The notes beneath the pieces were generated by a model that was given only the letters and a program-made list of their open reading frames with translations, had not been told where the DNA came from and did no database searches. From an uncultured Erysipelotrichaceae bacterium (lineage in GTDB: Bacteria > Bacillota_I > Bacilli_A > Erysipelotrichales > Coprobacillaceae): 13,509 nucleotides of DNA. The stretch spans positions 1-13,509 of the forward strand of contig URQL01000029.1 in NCBI GenBank assembly GCA_900550005.1. Direction: 5' to 3'. How positions within the stretch are numbered: the stretch's first letter is position 1; each line of letters starts with the position of its first letter. Below are positions 1 through 7,046 of the stretch, piece after piece. The position numbers were made by a program, and so were the translations under genes.

Positions 1-1113
1 TCCATCTGGATCAAATGCCCATCCCCAATCTGAATAAGTTAAATATGGATTTCTTACCCCAATAGAGAAGTTTCCACCAACAGTATCTTCTACTTCATGA
101 GTTGTAACATTATTTGTCATATAGTAAGAGAATGTATACATATCTACTTTACCTTTAAGTAATTCTTCTTCGTCACCTTCTCTAATATCTAATTCAACAC
201 CTAATTCATTCCAAATACGTTTAGCATAAGTTGGGTATTTACCTTTACATTGAACATCTCCACAATAGAAGATTCCTGTTTCCCACATATGACGATTTGC
301 TAAAATATCTTTTGGATCACAAGTTGCTGGATAGAATGTAATACCGCAAATCATACATCCAATTTTATTTTCAGGATCAATTTCATGTCCAATTTGTACA
401 GCTCTTGCACTTGCTAAGAATTGATGGTGTAATGATTGGAAAGCACGTGTAGCTGATTCTTTAGTTGGTTTTGCTCCCCACATACATGTACCAAAAGCAG
501 TACCATTGATTTCGTTAAATGTTAACCAATATTTAACTAATCCTTTATATTCTTCAAAACATGTTCTAGCGAATCTTTCATAATATTTAATTAAATCACG
601 ATTCATCCACCCATCACAATATTCTTCTAAATAAAGTGGTGTATCAAAATGCCAAATTGTAACTAAAGGTTCAATATTATATTTCTTTAATTCTAAAAAG
701 ACGTTACGATAGAATTCAACTCCTGCTTTATTTGGTTCTTCTTCTATTCCTTTTGGATATAATCTTGACCATGAAATAGACATACGATAAGTTTTAAATC
801 CCATTTGCGCAAATAAAGCGATATCTTCTTTATAATGATGATAAAAATCAATACCGTCATGGTTAGGATATAATTCATCATCAAATACTTTAAAATGTGC
901 TCCTTCTGGTAAAACAAAACTATTACCCATATGTGGTACTCTTACTTTATTACCATCTTTATCTTCATAAGTAACATAACGAGGTTCTGAAACCGTTCCT
1001 CCTGTAGTTACATCTGTAAGTGCTGGACCTCTTCCATCCTCATTCCATGCACCTTCACATTGGTTAGCAGCTGTAGCTCCTCCCCATAAAAATCCTTCTG
1101 GAAATTTACTCAT
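1..1113 (-). CDS. Glycoside hydrolase family 1, probable 6-phospho-beta-glucosidase (C-terminus cut off by window edge)
   Basis: The N-terminal 371 codons of a GH1 enzyme are visible. It begins MSKFPEGFLWGGATAANQCE, the usual GH1 N-terminal signature, followed by ISWSRLYPKG (about 113-122), the TIWHFDTP strand and TFNEIN with the acid/base Glu201. The visible part ends in YSDWGWAFDPDG. The nucleophile motif (T/I-ENG) and the phosphate-binding loop near the C-terminus lie outside the window; family members are about 470-480 aa, so roughly 100 residues are missing. The insert at about 35-85, between the N-terminal signature and the DFYHHYKEDI helix, is typical of the BglA/AscB-type phospho-beta-glucosidases of Firmicutes. 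These cleave beta-glucoside 6-phosphates delivered by a PTS in the cytoplasm. I infer phospho-specificity from this overall resemblance, and a plain beta-glucosidase remains possible. The ATG has an ideal AAGGAGGAAT site 7 nt upstream. A cre-like site next to its promoter fits CcpA repression. Confidence 0.93.
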   Translation of the reverse strand, partial: MSKFPEGFLWGGATAANQCEGAWNEDGRGPALTDVTTGGTVSEPRYVTYEDKDGNKVRVPHMGNSFVLPEGAHFKVFDDELYPNHDGIDFYHHYKEDIALFAQMGFKTYRMSISWSRLYPKGIEEEPNKAGVEFYRNVFLELKKYNIEPLVTIWHFDTPLYLEEYCDGWMNRDLIKYYERFARTCFEEYKGLVKYWLTFNEINGTAFGTCMWGAKPTKESATRAFQSLHHQFLASARAVQIGHEIDPENKIGCMICGITFYPATCDPKDILANRHMWETGIFYCGDVQCKGKYPTYAKRIWNELGVELDIREGDEEELLKGKVDMYTFSYYMTNNVTTHEVEDTVGGNFSIGVRNPYLTYSDWGWAFDPDG

Positions 1114-1143
1114 ATTTTTAATTCCTCCTTCATTTTGAAAATT

Positions 1144-1149
1144 ATTATA
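1144..1149 (-). promoter_or_regulatory. Putative -10 box of the GH1 gene
   Basis: A perfect TATAAT on the minus strand lies 30 nt upstream of the GH1 start codon. No convincing -35 hexamer is seen at 17 bp (AGAAAG). The -35/spacer region is occupied by the cre-like site. The predicted leader is short, about 20-25 nt. Confidence 0.5.
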
Positions 1150-1158
1150 CACCTTTTT

Positions 1159-1173
1159 TGTATTCGCTTTCTT
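1159..1173 (-). promoter_or_regulatory. cre-like CcpA operator upstream of the GH1 gene
   Basis: Minus-strand AAGAAAGCGAATACA matches 14 of 15 positions of the Gram-positive cre consensus WTGNAANCGNWNNCW; only the second position (A for T) deviates. It sits 9 bp upstream of the -10 box, so bound CcpA would block RNA polymerase. Carbon catabolite repression is what is known for many Firmicute beta-glucosidase genes. Binding here is an inference. Confidence 0.55.
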
Positions 1174-1220
1174 ATTTTTTCAAAAAAATAAAATTATTTA
1201 TTTTTAAGGATATTTTGCTT

Positions 1221-1226
1221 TATAAT
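1221..1226 (+). promoter_or_regulatory. Putative -10 box of the DNA glycosylase gene
   Basis: TATAAT lies 34 nt before the glycosylase ATG in the divergent intergenic region. The -35 region at 16-18 bp spacing is only T-rich (TTATTT). The ribosome binding site GAGGTG (1248-1253) follows, 7 nt before the ATG. Confidence 0.45.
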
Positions 1227-1260
1227 TCAACTAGTAATAAAAATAAAGAGGTGTCAACGC

Positions 1261-1881
1261 ATGAAAGTAGAAACAGATTATGTACATTATCATTTACAAG
1301 ATGCTTATCTTTTAGCAAATCAAGAACCCATTTTAGGACACTATATTAAAGAAATAGGATTTATTAAAAGATCAAGGATTCCAGATTTATTTTGTGCTTT
1401 AGTACATACCATTATTGCCCAACTCATTTCTAATGAAGCCACTCGTAAAATTTGGCAGCGAATGCAAGAACAGTTTTTAATTACGCCTGAATATTTATCC
1501 ACATTATCCATTGAAGAAATTAAACAAATAGGCTTAACTTATAATAAAGCAAAAGCAATCCACAATTTATCTCTAAAAATAATCAATCATGAATTTAATT
1601 TAAAACTTATTCACACTCTATCTGATAAACAAGCCCTTGATTATCTAACACAACTCGATGGTATTGGTGTATGGAGTGCCAAAATGATCTTGCTTCATGT
1701 TTTAGAAAGACCAAATATCATTAGTTATGAAGATAAAGCAATTTTAAACGCAATGAAAAAAATCTATCATTTAGAAAAAATAACTAAGAAAGAGTTTGAA
1801 CAACTCATCTTAACCTACCACCCTTATGAATCTATTGCTTCAATTTATTTGTGGAAATTATCACAAAAAAAAGACACTTAA
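1261..1881 (+). CDS. DNA-3-methyladenine glycosylase II family (AlkA-like HhH-GPD) base-excision repair protein
   Basis: This 206-aa protein has the HhH-GPD fold. The alpha-helical N-half contains ALVHTIIAQLISNEAT (46-61), matching the conserved 'I..QQ.S...A' helix of the family. The helix-hairpin-helix is LDGIGVWSAKMILL (132-145), and Asp158 in SYEDKAI is the expected catalytic aspartate after it. The family removes alkylated purines such as 3-methyladenine from DNA, leaving abasic sites for repair in the nucleoid. The protein lacks the N-terminal beta domain of E. coli AlkA (282 aa), as in the short AlkA-like proteins of many Firmicutes. There is no C-terminal Cys cluster, which argues against an endonuclease III/MutY type. 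The start is set by GAGGTG 7 nt upstream. Its stop lies 1 bp from the stop of the convergent 86-aa gene, and no terminator lies between them. Confidence 0.85.
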   Translation: MKVETDYVHYHLQDAYLLANQEPILGHYIKEIGFIKRSRIPDLFCALVHTIIAQLISNEATRKIWQRMQEQFLITPEYLSTLSIEEIKQIGLTYNKAKAIHNLSLKIINHEFNLKLIHTLSDKQALDYLTQLDGIGVWSAKMILLHVLERPNIISYEDKAILNAMKKIYHLEKITKKEFEQLILTYHPYESIASIYLWKLSQKKDT

Positions 1882-1882
1882 G

Positions 1883-2143
1883 TTAGAACTCAAATTCTTT
1901 TTCTTGATAATCATGAGTCAATTCTTGCGTGTCTTTTAAAAACTGTTTAGCTTCTTCAAATTCTTCTGATTCTACATCATCAATAATTCCTAAAGCATAA
2001 AGTTTACAAACATCATACATACTAAACCAAATCCCATCAAATGGATATTTAAGAAGGACTTTTTGTTGATCTGCTTGTTCTGATGATTCATAAACATACA
2101 TTTGATGTGCTTTTTTAGTTGCTTCTTCGATTGTGTATTTCAT
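1883..2143 (-). CDS. Hypothetical 86-aa acidic protein
   Basis: I do not recognise this protein. It starts MKYTIEEATKKAHQMYVYES, is rich in Glu/Asp, Tyr and Phe, and ends in an acidic DYQEKEFEF tail. It has no signal peptide, membrane segment or Cys pair, so it should be a small soluble cytoplasmic protein. A longer reading frame begins at a TTG 12 nt upstream (2155), but that TTG overlaps the Shine-Dalgarno GGAGG (2149-2153). That sequence lies 5 nt before the ATG at 2143, so the ATG is the real start. It is the last gene of a minus-strand cluster and is separated from the 133-aa gene upstream by a terminator-like hairpin, so its expression may depend on readthrough. Confidence 0.75.
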   Translation of the reverse strand: MKYTIEEATKKAHQMYVYESSEQADQQKVLLKYPFDGIWFSMYDVCKLYALGIIDDVESEEFEEAKQFLKDTQELTHDYQEKEFEF

Positions 2144-2158
2144 TTTTTCCTCCAACGT

Positions 2159-2190
2159 ATAAAACTCCCTGATGAAACAGGAAGTTTTAT
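2159..2190. terminator. Bidirectional terminator-like hairpin between the 133-aa and 86-aa genes
   Basis: A 13-bp stem (ATAAAACTCCCTG / CAGGAAGTTTTAT, 2159-2171 with 2178-2190) closes a 6-nt ATGAAA loop. It has one imperfect pair, C-A on the plus strand, which becomes a G-U wobble on the minus strand. On the plus strand the stem runs into TTTTATTTTTTTATT, a long U-tract, so this may be the distant terminator of the glycosylase transcript. On the minus strand the T-run is only the TTTTAT inside the 3' arm, and the 86-aa gene's ribosome binding site begins 5 nt after the stem. Confidence 0.7.
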
Positions 2191-2194
2191 TTTT

Positions 2195-2596
2195 TTATTG
2201 CACTTGTTCTTTATGATCAAAATAGTTTCCTAAACGTACTTTAATCAATAATTTAACATCATGTCGCATTTCTTTTTCTTTGTGATCAAGGAATGGAACA
2301 GTTGTTTCTTCCATAATTGGTTTTTCCAATTCTGGATAAAAAGCATCAATTAAAGATCCATCTATCCAATCAATAATCCCCATTTGAATGGTTAGACGAG
2401 TTGAAACATTGTGTCTAAAGATAACAGTACATGCTTTATTTGTTTGTTTATTTCTACGAATTTGGCAAACATAACGCATACCTTCTTCTTGTTCTTCACA
2501 ATGAAATTCATAACCTTTGATTTCTGCATAAAATTTTAAATCTTTTTTTAATTGAATCATTTCTTTTTCGTTAAATTTATAATAATAACGTTTCAT
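2195..2596 (-). CDS. Hypothetical 133-aa protein
   Basis: I do not recognise this family. The sequence starts MKRYYYKFNEKEMIQLKKDL and looks like a mixed alpha/beta cytoplasmic protein. A lysine/glutamate-rich helix (about 9-28) is followed by beta-rich stretches (YVCQIRRNK, ACTVIFRHNVSTRLTIQMG) and a conserved-looking IIDWIDGSLIDAFYPELEKP segment (about 74-93). There is no signal peptide or membrane segment. The ATG has a strong GAGGAGGG site (2603-2610) and an extended -10 box of its own (2620-2628). It follows the M32 carboxypeptidase gene by 52 bp with no terminator between, so it may be made both from readthrough and from its own promoter. Confidence 0.8.
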   Translation of the reverse strand: MKRYYYKFNEKEMIQLKKDLKFYAEIKGYEFHCEEQEEGMRYVCQIRRNKQTNKACTVIFRHNVSTRLTIQMGIIDWIDGSLIDAFYPELEKPIMEETTVPFLDHKEKEMRHDVKLLIKVRLGNYFDHKEQVQ

Positions 2597-2619
2597 TTTT
2601 CTCCCTCCTCATACTCAAA

Positions 2620-2628
2620 ATGATAGCA
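2620..2628 (-). promoter_or_regulatory. Extended -10 promoter upstream of the 133-aa gene
   Basis: Minus-strand TGCTATCAT is an extended -10 element (TGn + TATCAT) 23 nt upstream of the ATG, inside the 52-bp gap after the carboxypeptidase stop. The -35 region (TTTTAA at 17 bp from the -10) is weak, as expected for extended -10 promoters. Confidence 0.4.
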
Positions 2629-2648
2629 CACATTTTACATTTTTAAAA

Positions 2649-4139
2649 TCATTTTAATTCATAAACTTTCATAAATTTTTCTTTTAAATAATTAACATAA
2701 TATTGAGGGTTAAATTTTTCACCCATCATCATTTCTAACATTTCATTTGTTGAATAAATACAACCATATTGATGGATATGTTCACCTAAAAATTGTTTGA
2801 TTTGATCAAATTTACCTTCTTCGATCCATTTTTCAACATCTGTAGTTTTTTGCATATAGCTATAGATTTGACTAGCAATAGCACTACCAATTGCATAACT
2901 TGGGAAATAACCTAACATTCCACCTGCCCAATGCATATCTTGAAGAATTCCTTCTCGATCATCTTTAGGTATAATTCCTAAATATTCTTTATAAAGATCA
3001 TTCCACAATTGAGGTAAAGTATCATAATCAATTTCTTCCATAAACATTTTCTTTTCAATTTCATATCGTACCATAATATGTAATGCATAAGTCAATTCGT
3101 CTGCTTCGGTACGAATAAGACTAGACTTGGCATGATTAATAGCTAAAGTAAAGTCATCTAAAGTTACATCTTTTAATTGTTCATTAAATGTTTCTTGTAA
3201 TTTTGGATAGACTTTTTTCCAAAATAATGGATTTCTTCCAATCATATTTTCGTAAAAACGAGATTGTGATTCGTGCATTCCCATTGAAACACCTGTTCCA
3301 ATAGCGCTCATCGTAATTTGATCAGAAATTCCCATTTCGTAAATTGCATGACCACTTTCGTGAATTGTTGAAAAAAGAGCGCTTTCGACATTATTTAAGT
3401 AATAATGATTTGTAATACGTACATCTTTATTATGTAAATTTGTTGTATAAGGATGTTCTGTTTCCGACATCACACCACGATTAAAATCAAAACCGACATA
3501 TTTAGCTAAATCTAAGTTAAATTTTCTTTGCATGTCGATATCATAATCTTTAAATAAGAAAGAACGATCAATTTTCTTATTTGCTGCTTGTACCTTTTTT
3601 AATAAAGGAACAATTTCTTGACGAAGTTGTAAGAAAAAAGCATCTAAAGATTCAATAGTAAAACCAGGTTCATAATCATTGAGTAATACATCATATAAAT
3701 TGGCTTCTTGATCTTTACGATAACTAGCAAATTTTTTTTCCGTTTCAATAACTTGCTTTAAATAAGGTTTAAAAATTTGATAATCATTTTTTTCTTTTGC
3801 TTCTTGCCACGCTCTTTGTGATTTCATTTTTAATTCTTGATAAGCTTGGTATTCATCACTCGGTATTTTTTCTAAACGGGCAATATCTTTTAACCATTCA
3901 CGAACAATAGCTTTTTGTTCAAGTGGTAATTCTTGAGTTTTAAGTTCACTTAAAATTTCTTTTACTTTAGGATCATTGATCAAATCAAAAGATTCTTTAG
4001 ACAATATTCCAATAATAGTAGATGTATTTTCAATAGAATCTTTTGGTGCTAAAGTATCTTGATCAAAATAAAATAATGTAAGTGCACTATCAATGGCTTT
4101 TCTTTTTAATACATAAGGTTGTAAATCATTAAATTCCAT
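2649..4139 (-). CDS. M32 family (Taq/YpwA-type) metallocarboxypeptidase
   Basis: The protein is 496 aa, close to the family's usual length of about 500. It carries all the M32 hallmarks: the zinc motif HESGH (260-264, with catalytic Glu261), the third-ligand region MHESQSRFYEN (288-298), the IRTEADELTYALHI block (342-355), and DMHWAGGMLGYFPSYAIG (401-418). M32 enzymes are cytoplasmic zinc (often Co/Mn-activated) carboxypeptidases that trim C-terminal residues from peptides; Thermus Taq carboxypeptidase and Bacillus YpwA are the models. No signal peptide is seen. The gene starts 10 bp after the stop of the 258-aa gene. Its GGAGGG site overlaps that stop codon, so the two are almost certainly cotranscribed and translationally coupled. 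The expected role is intracellular peptide turnover, and no partner peptide is indicated by context. Confidence 0.95.
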   Translation of the reverse strand: MEFNDLQPYVLKRKAIDSALTLFYFDQDTLAPKDSIENTSTIIGILSKESFDLINDPKVKEILSELKTQELPLEQKAIVREWLKDIARLEKIPSDEYQAYQELKMKSQRAWQEAKEKNDYQIFKPYLKQVIETEKKFASYRKDQEANLYDVLLNDYEPGFTIESLDAFFLQLRQEIVPLLKKVQAANKKIDRSFLFKDYDIDMQRKFNLDLAKYVGFDFNRGVMSETEHPYTTNLHNKDVRITNHYYLNNVESALFSTIHESGHAIYEMGISDQITMSAIGTGVSMGMHESQSRFYENMIGRNPLFWKKVYPKLQETFNEQLKDVTLDDFTLAINHAKSSLIRTEADELTYALHIMVRYEIEKKMFMEEIDYDTLPQLWNDLYKEYLGIIPKDDREGILQDMHWAGGMLGYFPSYAIGSAIASQIYSYMQKTTDVEKWIEEGKFDQIKQFLGEHIHQYGCIYSTNEMLEMMMGEKFNPQYYVNYLKEKFMKVYELK

Positions 4140-4149
4140 ATTATCCCTC

Positions 4150-4926
4150 CTATATTTTTTTCAAAGTCGATTCATTAAAGAAATATTCTGGCTTCTTAGT
4201 ATAATCTACTTTAATATATTCTTGAATATCCTGAAAATAACTTCTTCTTTTTTTAATACAACTATCAATTTTATCATTGATTTTCAATAAGCATTGAAAT
4301 ACAGGTTTAAAAACACGTGCTTTTTCATTTTCTAAATCGATCGTGTTTTCTAATAAATGATAGAGTTCTTCATTTTCATAAGGATCAACACAAAAAAGAA
4401 TATTTTTAGCTAAACGTAATAAATCTTCTTGTGTATAATTTTCATAATGATGCTTTGTGTTTTCTATTTTATCTAATAAACTTTGCATAACAATAAAAAG
4501 AATTCTTTTAGCATCCATTTCATTGATATCAAATAATAAATAGGCGACCAACAACGATTTTTCCATTGAAACAAGTTCACGAATATAGTTTTGTGCATTT
4601 GTCAAAGTACCAAAATCTTTTTTGATTTGTTTTAGTAAATAACGTTCATCTTCCTTTTCAAAAGCGATTGCCTCATTATCAAAAGGTTCAATTTGAACTT
4701 GATCTAAATAAGATTTCCACTCAAACTCACTAAATGGCTGATTACTTCCAATAATAGCTTTAGTGTAAGTTTCTAAAACATAAGCTAATAATTGAATTGC
4801 ACTTTCTTCATGCATACCTACATCTATAAATTTTTCATAGTAATTTTTTGTTGTTTTCGGTTCATACGTATCGATTTGGTAATGGATAATGCTTTGATAC
4901 TGTCTTCTTTGTTCACTTCTGCCCAC
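4150..4926 (-). CDS. Hypothetical 258-aa protein (GTG start)
   Basis: I cannot assign this protein. It appears almost wholly alpha-helical, without signal peptide or membrane spans. A basic N-terminus (GRSEQRRQYQ) is followed by a YYEKFIDVGMHEESAIQLLAYVL-like helix pair (about 29-51), an acidic middle, and a Lys/Tyr-rich C-terminus. Start choice: GTG at 4926, preceded at 7 nt by a GGGGG-type Shine-Dalgarno and further up by an extended -10 box; no ATG is better placed. It is the first gene of the minus-strand cluster and is tightly coupled to the M32 carboxypeptidase (10-bp gap, overlapping ribosome binding site). A functional link to that peptidase is plausible but unproven. Confidence 0.8.
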   Translation of the reverse strand: MGRSEQRRQYQSIIHYQIDTYEPKTTKNYYEKFIDVGMHEESAIQLLAYVLETYTKAIIGSNQPFSEFEWKSYLDQVQIEPFDNEAIAFEKEDERYLLKQIKKDFGTLTNAQNYIRELVSMEKSLLVAYLLFDINEMDAKRILFIVMQSLLDKIENTKHHYENYTQEDLLRLAKNILFCVDPYENEELYHLLENTIDLENEKARVFKPVFQCLLKINDKIDSCIKKRRSYFQDIQEYIKVDYTKKPEYFFNESTLKKI

Positions 4927-4951
4927 CTTTTTACCCCCTTTACTATTTTAA

Positions 4952-4960
4952 AGTATACCA
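4952..4960 (-). promoter_or_regulatory. Extended -10 promoter of the 258-aa/M32 operon
   Basis: Minus-strand TGGTATACT (TGn + TATACT) lies about 25 nt before the GTG start. The -35 position (ATGCTT at 17 bp from the -10) falls in the left arm of the inverted repeat shared with the divergent nadE promoter. Confidence 0.45.
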
Positions 4961-4975
4961 TAAATCCGTTTAATA

Positions 4976-5012
4976 AGCATAAAATGATCCTATCTTTTTG
5001 TGTTTTTATGCT
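4976..5012. repeat. 9-bp inverted repeat spanning the divergent promoters upstream of nadE
   Basis: AGCATAAAA (4976-4984) is repeated perfectly inverted as TTTTATGCT (5004-5012), with 19 bp between. The right arm carries the TGCT of the nadE extended -10, and the left arm covers the -35 position of the opposite promoter. It may be a two-site operator for a dimeric repressor or a by-product of two similar AT-rich promoter cores facing each other. It does not resemble the NiaR operator as I remember it. Confidence 0.35.
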
Positions 5013-5017
5013 ATAAT
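5009..5017 (+). promoter_or_regulatory. Extended -10 promoter of nadE
   Basis: TGCTATAAT is a near-ideal extended -10 element. Transcription should start at about 5024, giving a leader of about 28 nt with AAGGAGG (5035-5041), 10 nt before the ATG at 5052. This rules out a longer reading frame from 4998, which would begin upstream of the -10. Confidence 0.6.
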
Positions 5018-5051
5018 AATGAAGACAATAAACCAAGGAGGATTTAATTTT

Positions 5052-6956
5052 ATGAAAGATGGTTTTATTCGTGTTGCCACTGCATCTATTCATACTAAAG
5101 TAGCTGATTGTATTGAAAACACAAATCAAATTATTGCTTGTATGAAAGAAGCAAGTGAAAACCATACACAAATCTTAGTTTTCCCTGAACTAACAATATC
5201 AGGCTATACTTGTGAAGATCTTTTTTTTCAAGATCGATTACTAAATGAAAGTTTAAATCAATTAAAAAGAATCGTTGATCAATCTAAAAATTTAAAAATG
5301 GTTATTGTAGTTGGTCTTCCTTATATTTATAACCACAAATTATATAATGTTGCTGCAATAATTTATGACGGTCAACTTCTAGGAATCGTTCCTAAAACAC
5401 ATATTCCTAATTATAATGAATTTTATGAAGCTAGACATTTTGAATCAGGCGCAAACATTCAAACTGAAGTTTTCTTTGATGGACAAATCGTTCCTTTTGG
5501 AACACATCTTCTATTTGAAAATGAACTTATTCCAGCAATGGTTTTAGGAATTGAAATTTGTGAAGATTTATGGGCACCTAACGCCCCTAGTACTTCTCAT
5601 GCTTTAGCCGGTGCAACCGTGATTGCTAATCCATCAGCAAGTAACAATCTAACTGGAAAAAGTGATTATCGTCGCTTACTTATCCAATCTCAATCTGCTC
5701 GTTTAGTTGCTGGTTATATTTATGCCAATGCAGGCATTGGTGAATCAACAACAGATGTTGTATTTAGTGGTCATAATTTAATTGGTGAAAATGGAACGAT
5801 TTTATTTGAATCTAAGCCTTATAATCAAGGTATCAATTATGCTGATATGGATTTATCTAGAATTCTTTCAGAAAGAAGAAAAATGACAACTTTCAAAACA
5901 ACAGATCATTATGATCGTGTTTATTTTTCATTACCTTTAGAAGATTTAGAATTAAATCGTTACTATGATCCAACACCATTTGTTCCTAGTAATCAAGATG
6001 AAAGAAAAAAACGTTGTGAAGAGGTATTCAACATTCAAATCATGGGCCTTAAACAACGCCTAGAAGCTACCAATACAAAAAAAGTGGTTATTGGTATTTC
6101 CGGTGGGTTAGATTCAACTTTAGCTTTACTTGTAACGCATATGACATTCAAACAACTTGGTTTACCAAGTGAAAATATCTATGCAATCACTATGCCTTGT
6201 TTTGGAACAACAAATCGTACTTTAAATAATGCTTTAGGTCTAATGAAAGAACTGGGTGTTACAAGTAAAACTGTTCCTATTAAAGATGCTGTTTTACAAC
6301 ATTTTAAAGATATTGAACATGATGAATCCATTCATGATGTTACTTATGAAAATGTTCAAGCTCGTGAAAGAACTCAAGTCTTAATGGATTTAGCCAATCA
6401 AGTTGGAGGAATCGTTATTGGTACAGGAGATTTATCTGAAGTTGCTTTAGGATGGTCTACTTATAATGGAGATCATATGTCTATGTATGCTGTTAACGTA
6501 TCTGTTCCTAAAACATTAGTACGTTACTTAGTTGATTACGTGTCTACTGTATATAAAGGACAAAAACTAGAAGCTTTCTTACAAGATATTTTGGATACCC
6601 CTGTATCTCCTGAATTATTACCAGCTAAAGATAATCAAATCGTACAAAAAACAGAAGATATCGTTGGTCCTTATGAATTACATGATTTCTTCTTATATCA
6701 TGTAGCTCGTTTTGGATATGAACCAAGCAAAGTATTACGCATCGCAAAAATAGCCTTTAAAAATCAATATGATCATGAAACAATTTTAAAATGGTTAAAA
6801 ACTTTCTATCGTCGTTTTATAACACAACAATTTAAACGTAGTTGTATCCCTGATGGTCCAAAAGTAGGTTCAGTTGCCTTATCTCCTCGTGGAGATTTAC
6901 GTATGCCTAGTGATGCAAGCTATCGTATGTGGTTAGAACAATTAGAAAATTTATAG
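5052..6956 (+). CDS. nadE: Glutamine-dependent NAD+ synthetase
   Basis: This 634-aa two-domain enzyme makes NAD+ from nicotinic acid adenine dinucleotide, ATP and glutamine (EC 6.3.5.1), the last step of NAD biosynthesis in the cytoplasm. Residues 1 to about 290 form a nitrilase-type glutaminase. Its Glu-Lys-Cys triad is visible as Glu46 (FPELTISGYTCEDL), Lys115 (VPKTHIPNYNEFYE) and Cys170 (EICEDLWAPNAPS). Residues from about 325 form the synthetase, with the ATP pyrophosphatase P-loop SGGLDS (350-355) and the GTGDLSEVALGWSTYNGD block (457-474). All key residues are present, so ammonia from glutamine should be channelled to the synthetase. The start is the ATG at 5052 with AAGGAGG; 18 upstream in-frame codons overlap the promoter. 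The gene is monocistronic, with its own extended -10 promoter and a terminator touching its stop codon. Confidence 0.97.
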   Translation: MKDGFIRVATASIHTKVADCIENTNQIIACMKEASENHTQILVFPELTISGYTCEDLFFQDRLLNESLNQLKRIVDQSKNLKMVIVVGLPYIYNHKLYNVAAIIYDGQLLGIVPKTHIPNYNEFYEARHFESGANIQTEVFFDGQIVPFGTHLLFENELIPAMVLGIEICEDLWAPNAPSTSHALAGATVIANPSASNNLTGKSDYRRLLIQSQSARLVAGYIYANAGIGESTTDVVFSGHNLIGENGTILFESKPYNQGINYADMDLSRILSERRKMTTFKTTDHYDRVYFSLPLEDLELNRYYDPTPFVPSNQDERKKRCEEVFNIQIMGLKQRLEATNTKKVVIGISGGLDSTLALLVTHMTFKQLGLPSENIYAITMPCFGTTNRTLNNALGLMKELGVTSKTVPIKDAVLQHFKDIEHDESIHDVTYENVQARERTQVLMDLANQVGGIVIGTGDLSEVALGWSTYNGDHMSMYAVNVSVPKTLVRYLVDYVSTVYKGQKLEAFLQDILDTPVSPELLPAKDNQIVQKTEDIVGPYELHDFFLYHVARFGYEPSKVLRIAKIAFKNQYDHETILKWLKTFYRRFITQQFKRSCIPDGPKVGSVALSPRGDLRMPSDASYRMWLEQLENL

Positions 6957-6985
6957 AATAGGTCATTCTCTCCTATTCTTTTTTT
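6956..6985 (+). terminator. Rho-independent terminator of nadE
   Basis: A perfect 7-bp stem GAATAGG (6956-6962) / CCTATTC (6972-6978) with a 9-nt loop is followed by seven T. The last base of the TAG stop codon is the first base of the stem. Confidence 0.85.
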
Positions 6986-7004
6986 ATTTCCGGGGAAATA
7001 TAAC

Positions 7005-7046
7005 AAAAAAAGACATCTAAGTATTTAACCTAGATGTCAATTTTTT
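7005..7046. terminator. Bidirectional terminator between the convergent esterase and nadE genes
   Basis: A perfect 8-bp stem GACATCTA (7012-7019) / TAGATGTC (7031-7038) closes an 11-nt loop. On the minus strand it is followed by seven T (complement of 7005-7011) and ends the esterase transcript, whose stop is 6 nt before the stem. On the plus strand it is followed by AATTTTTT, so it can also catch nadE readthrough. Confidence 0.85.

Noticed and set aside
1114..1260. BglG/LicT-type antiterminator (RAT) leader for the GH1 gene
   Set aside because: The leader from the putative -10 is only about 20-25 nt and no RAT-like sequence or terminator is present.
1158..1349. 63-aa plus-strand reading frame upstream of and overlapping the DNA glycosylase
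   Set aside because: It spans the divergent promoter region, has no ribosome site, has Lys/Ser/Phe-rich random-looking sequence, and overlaps the well-supported glycosylase start in another frame.
4998..5051. Upstream extension of nadE by 18 codons
   Set aside because: It begins upstream of the extended -10 (5009-5017) and includes the Shine-Dalgarno; the nitrilase domain begins normally at the ATG at 5052.
4792..5171. Reading frames of 74 aa (plus) and 115 aa (minus) over the start region of the 258-aa gene and nadE
   Set aside because: They overlap the divergent promoters and coding starts of two supported genes, have no ribosome site, and have Cys/Phe-rich shadow-type composition.
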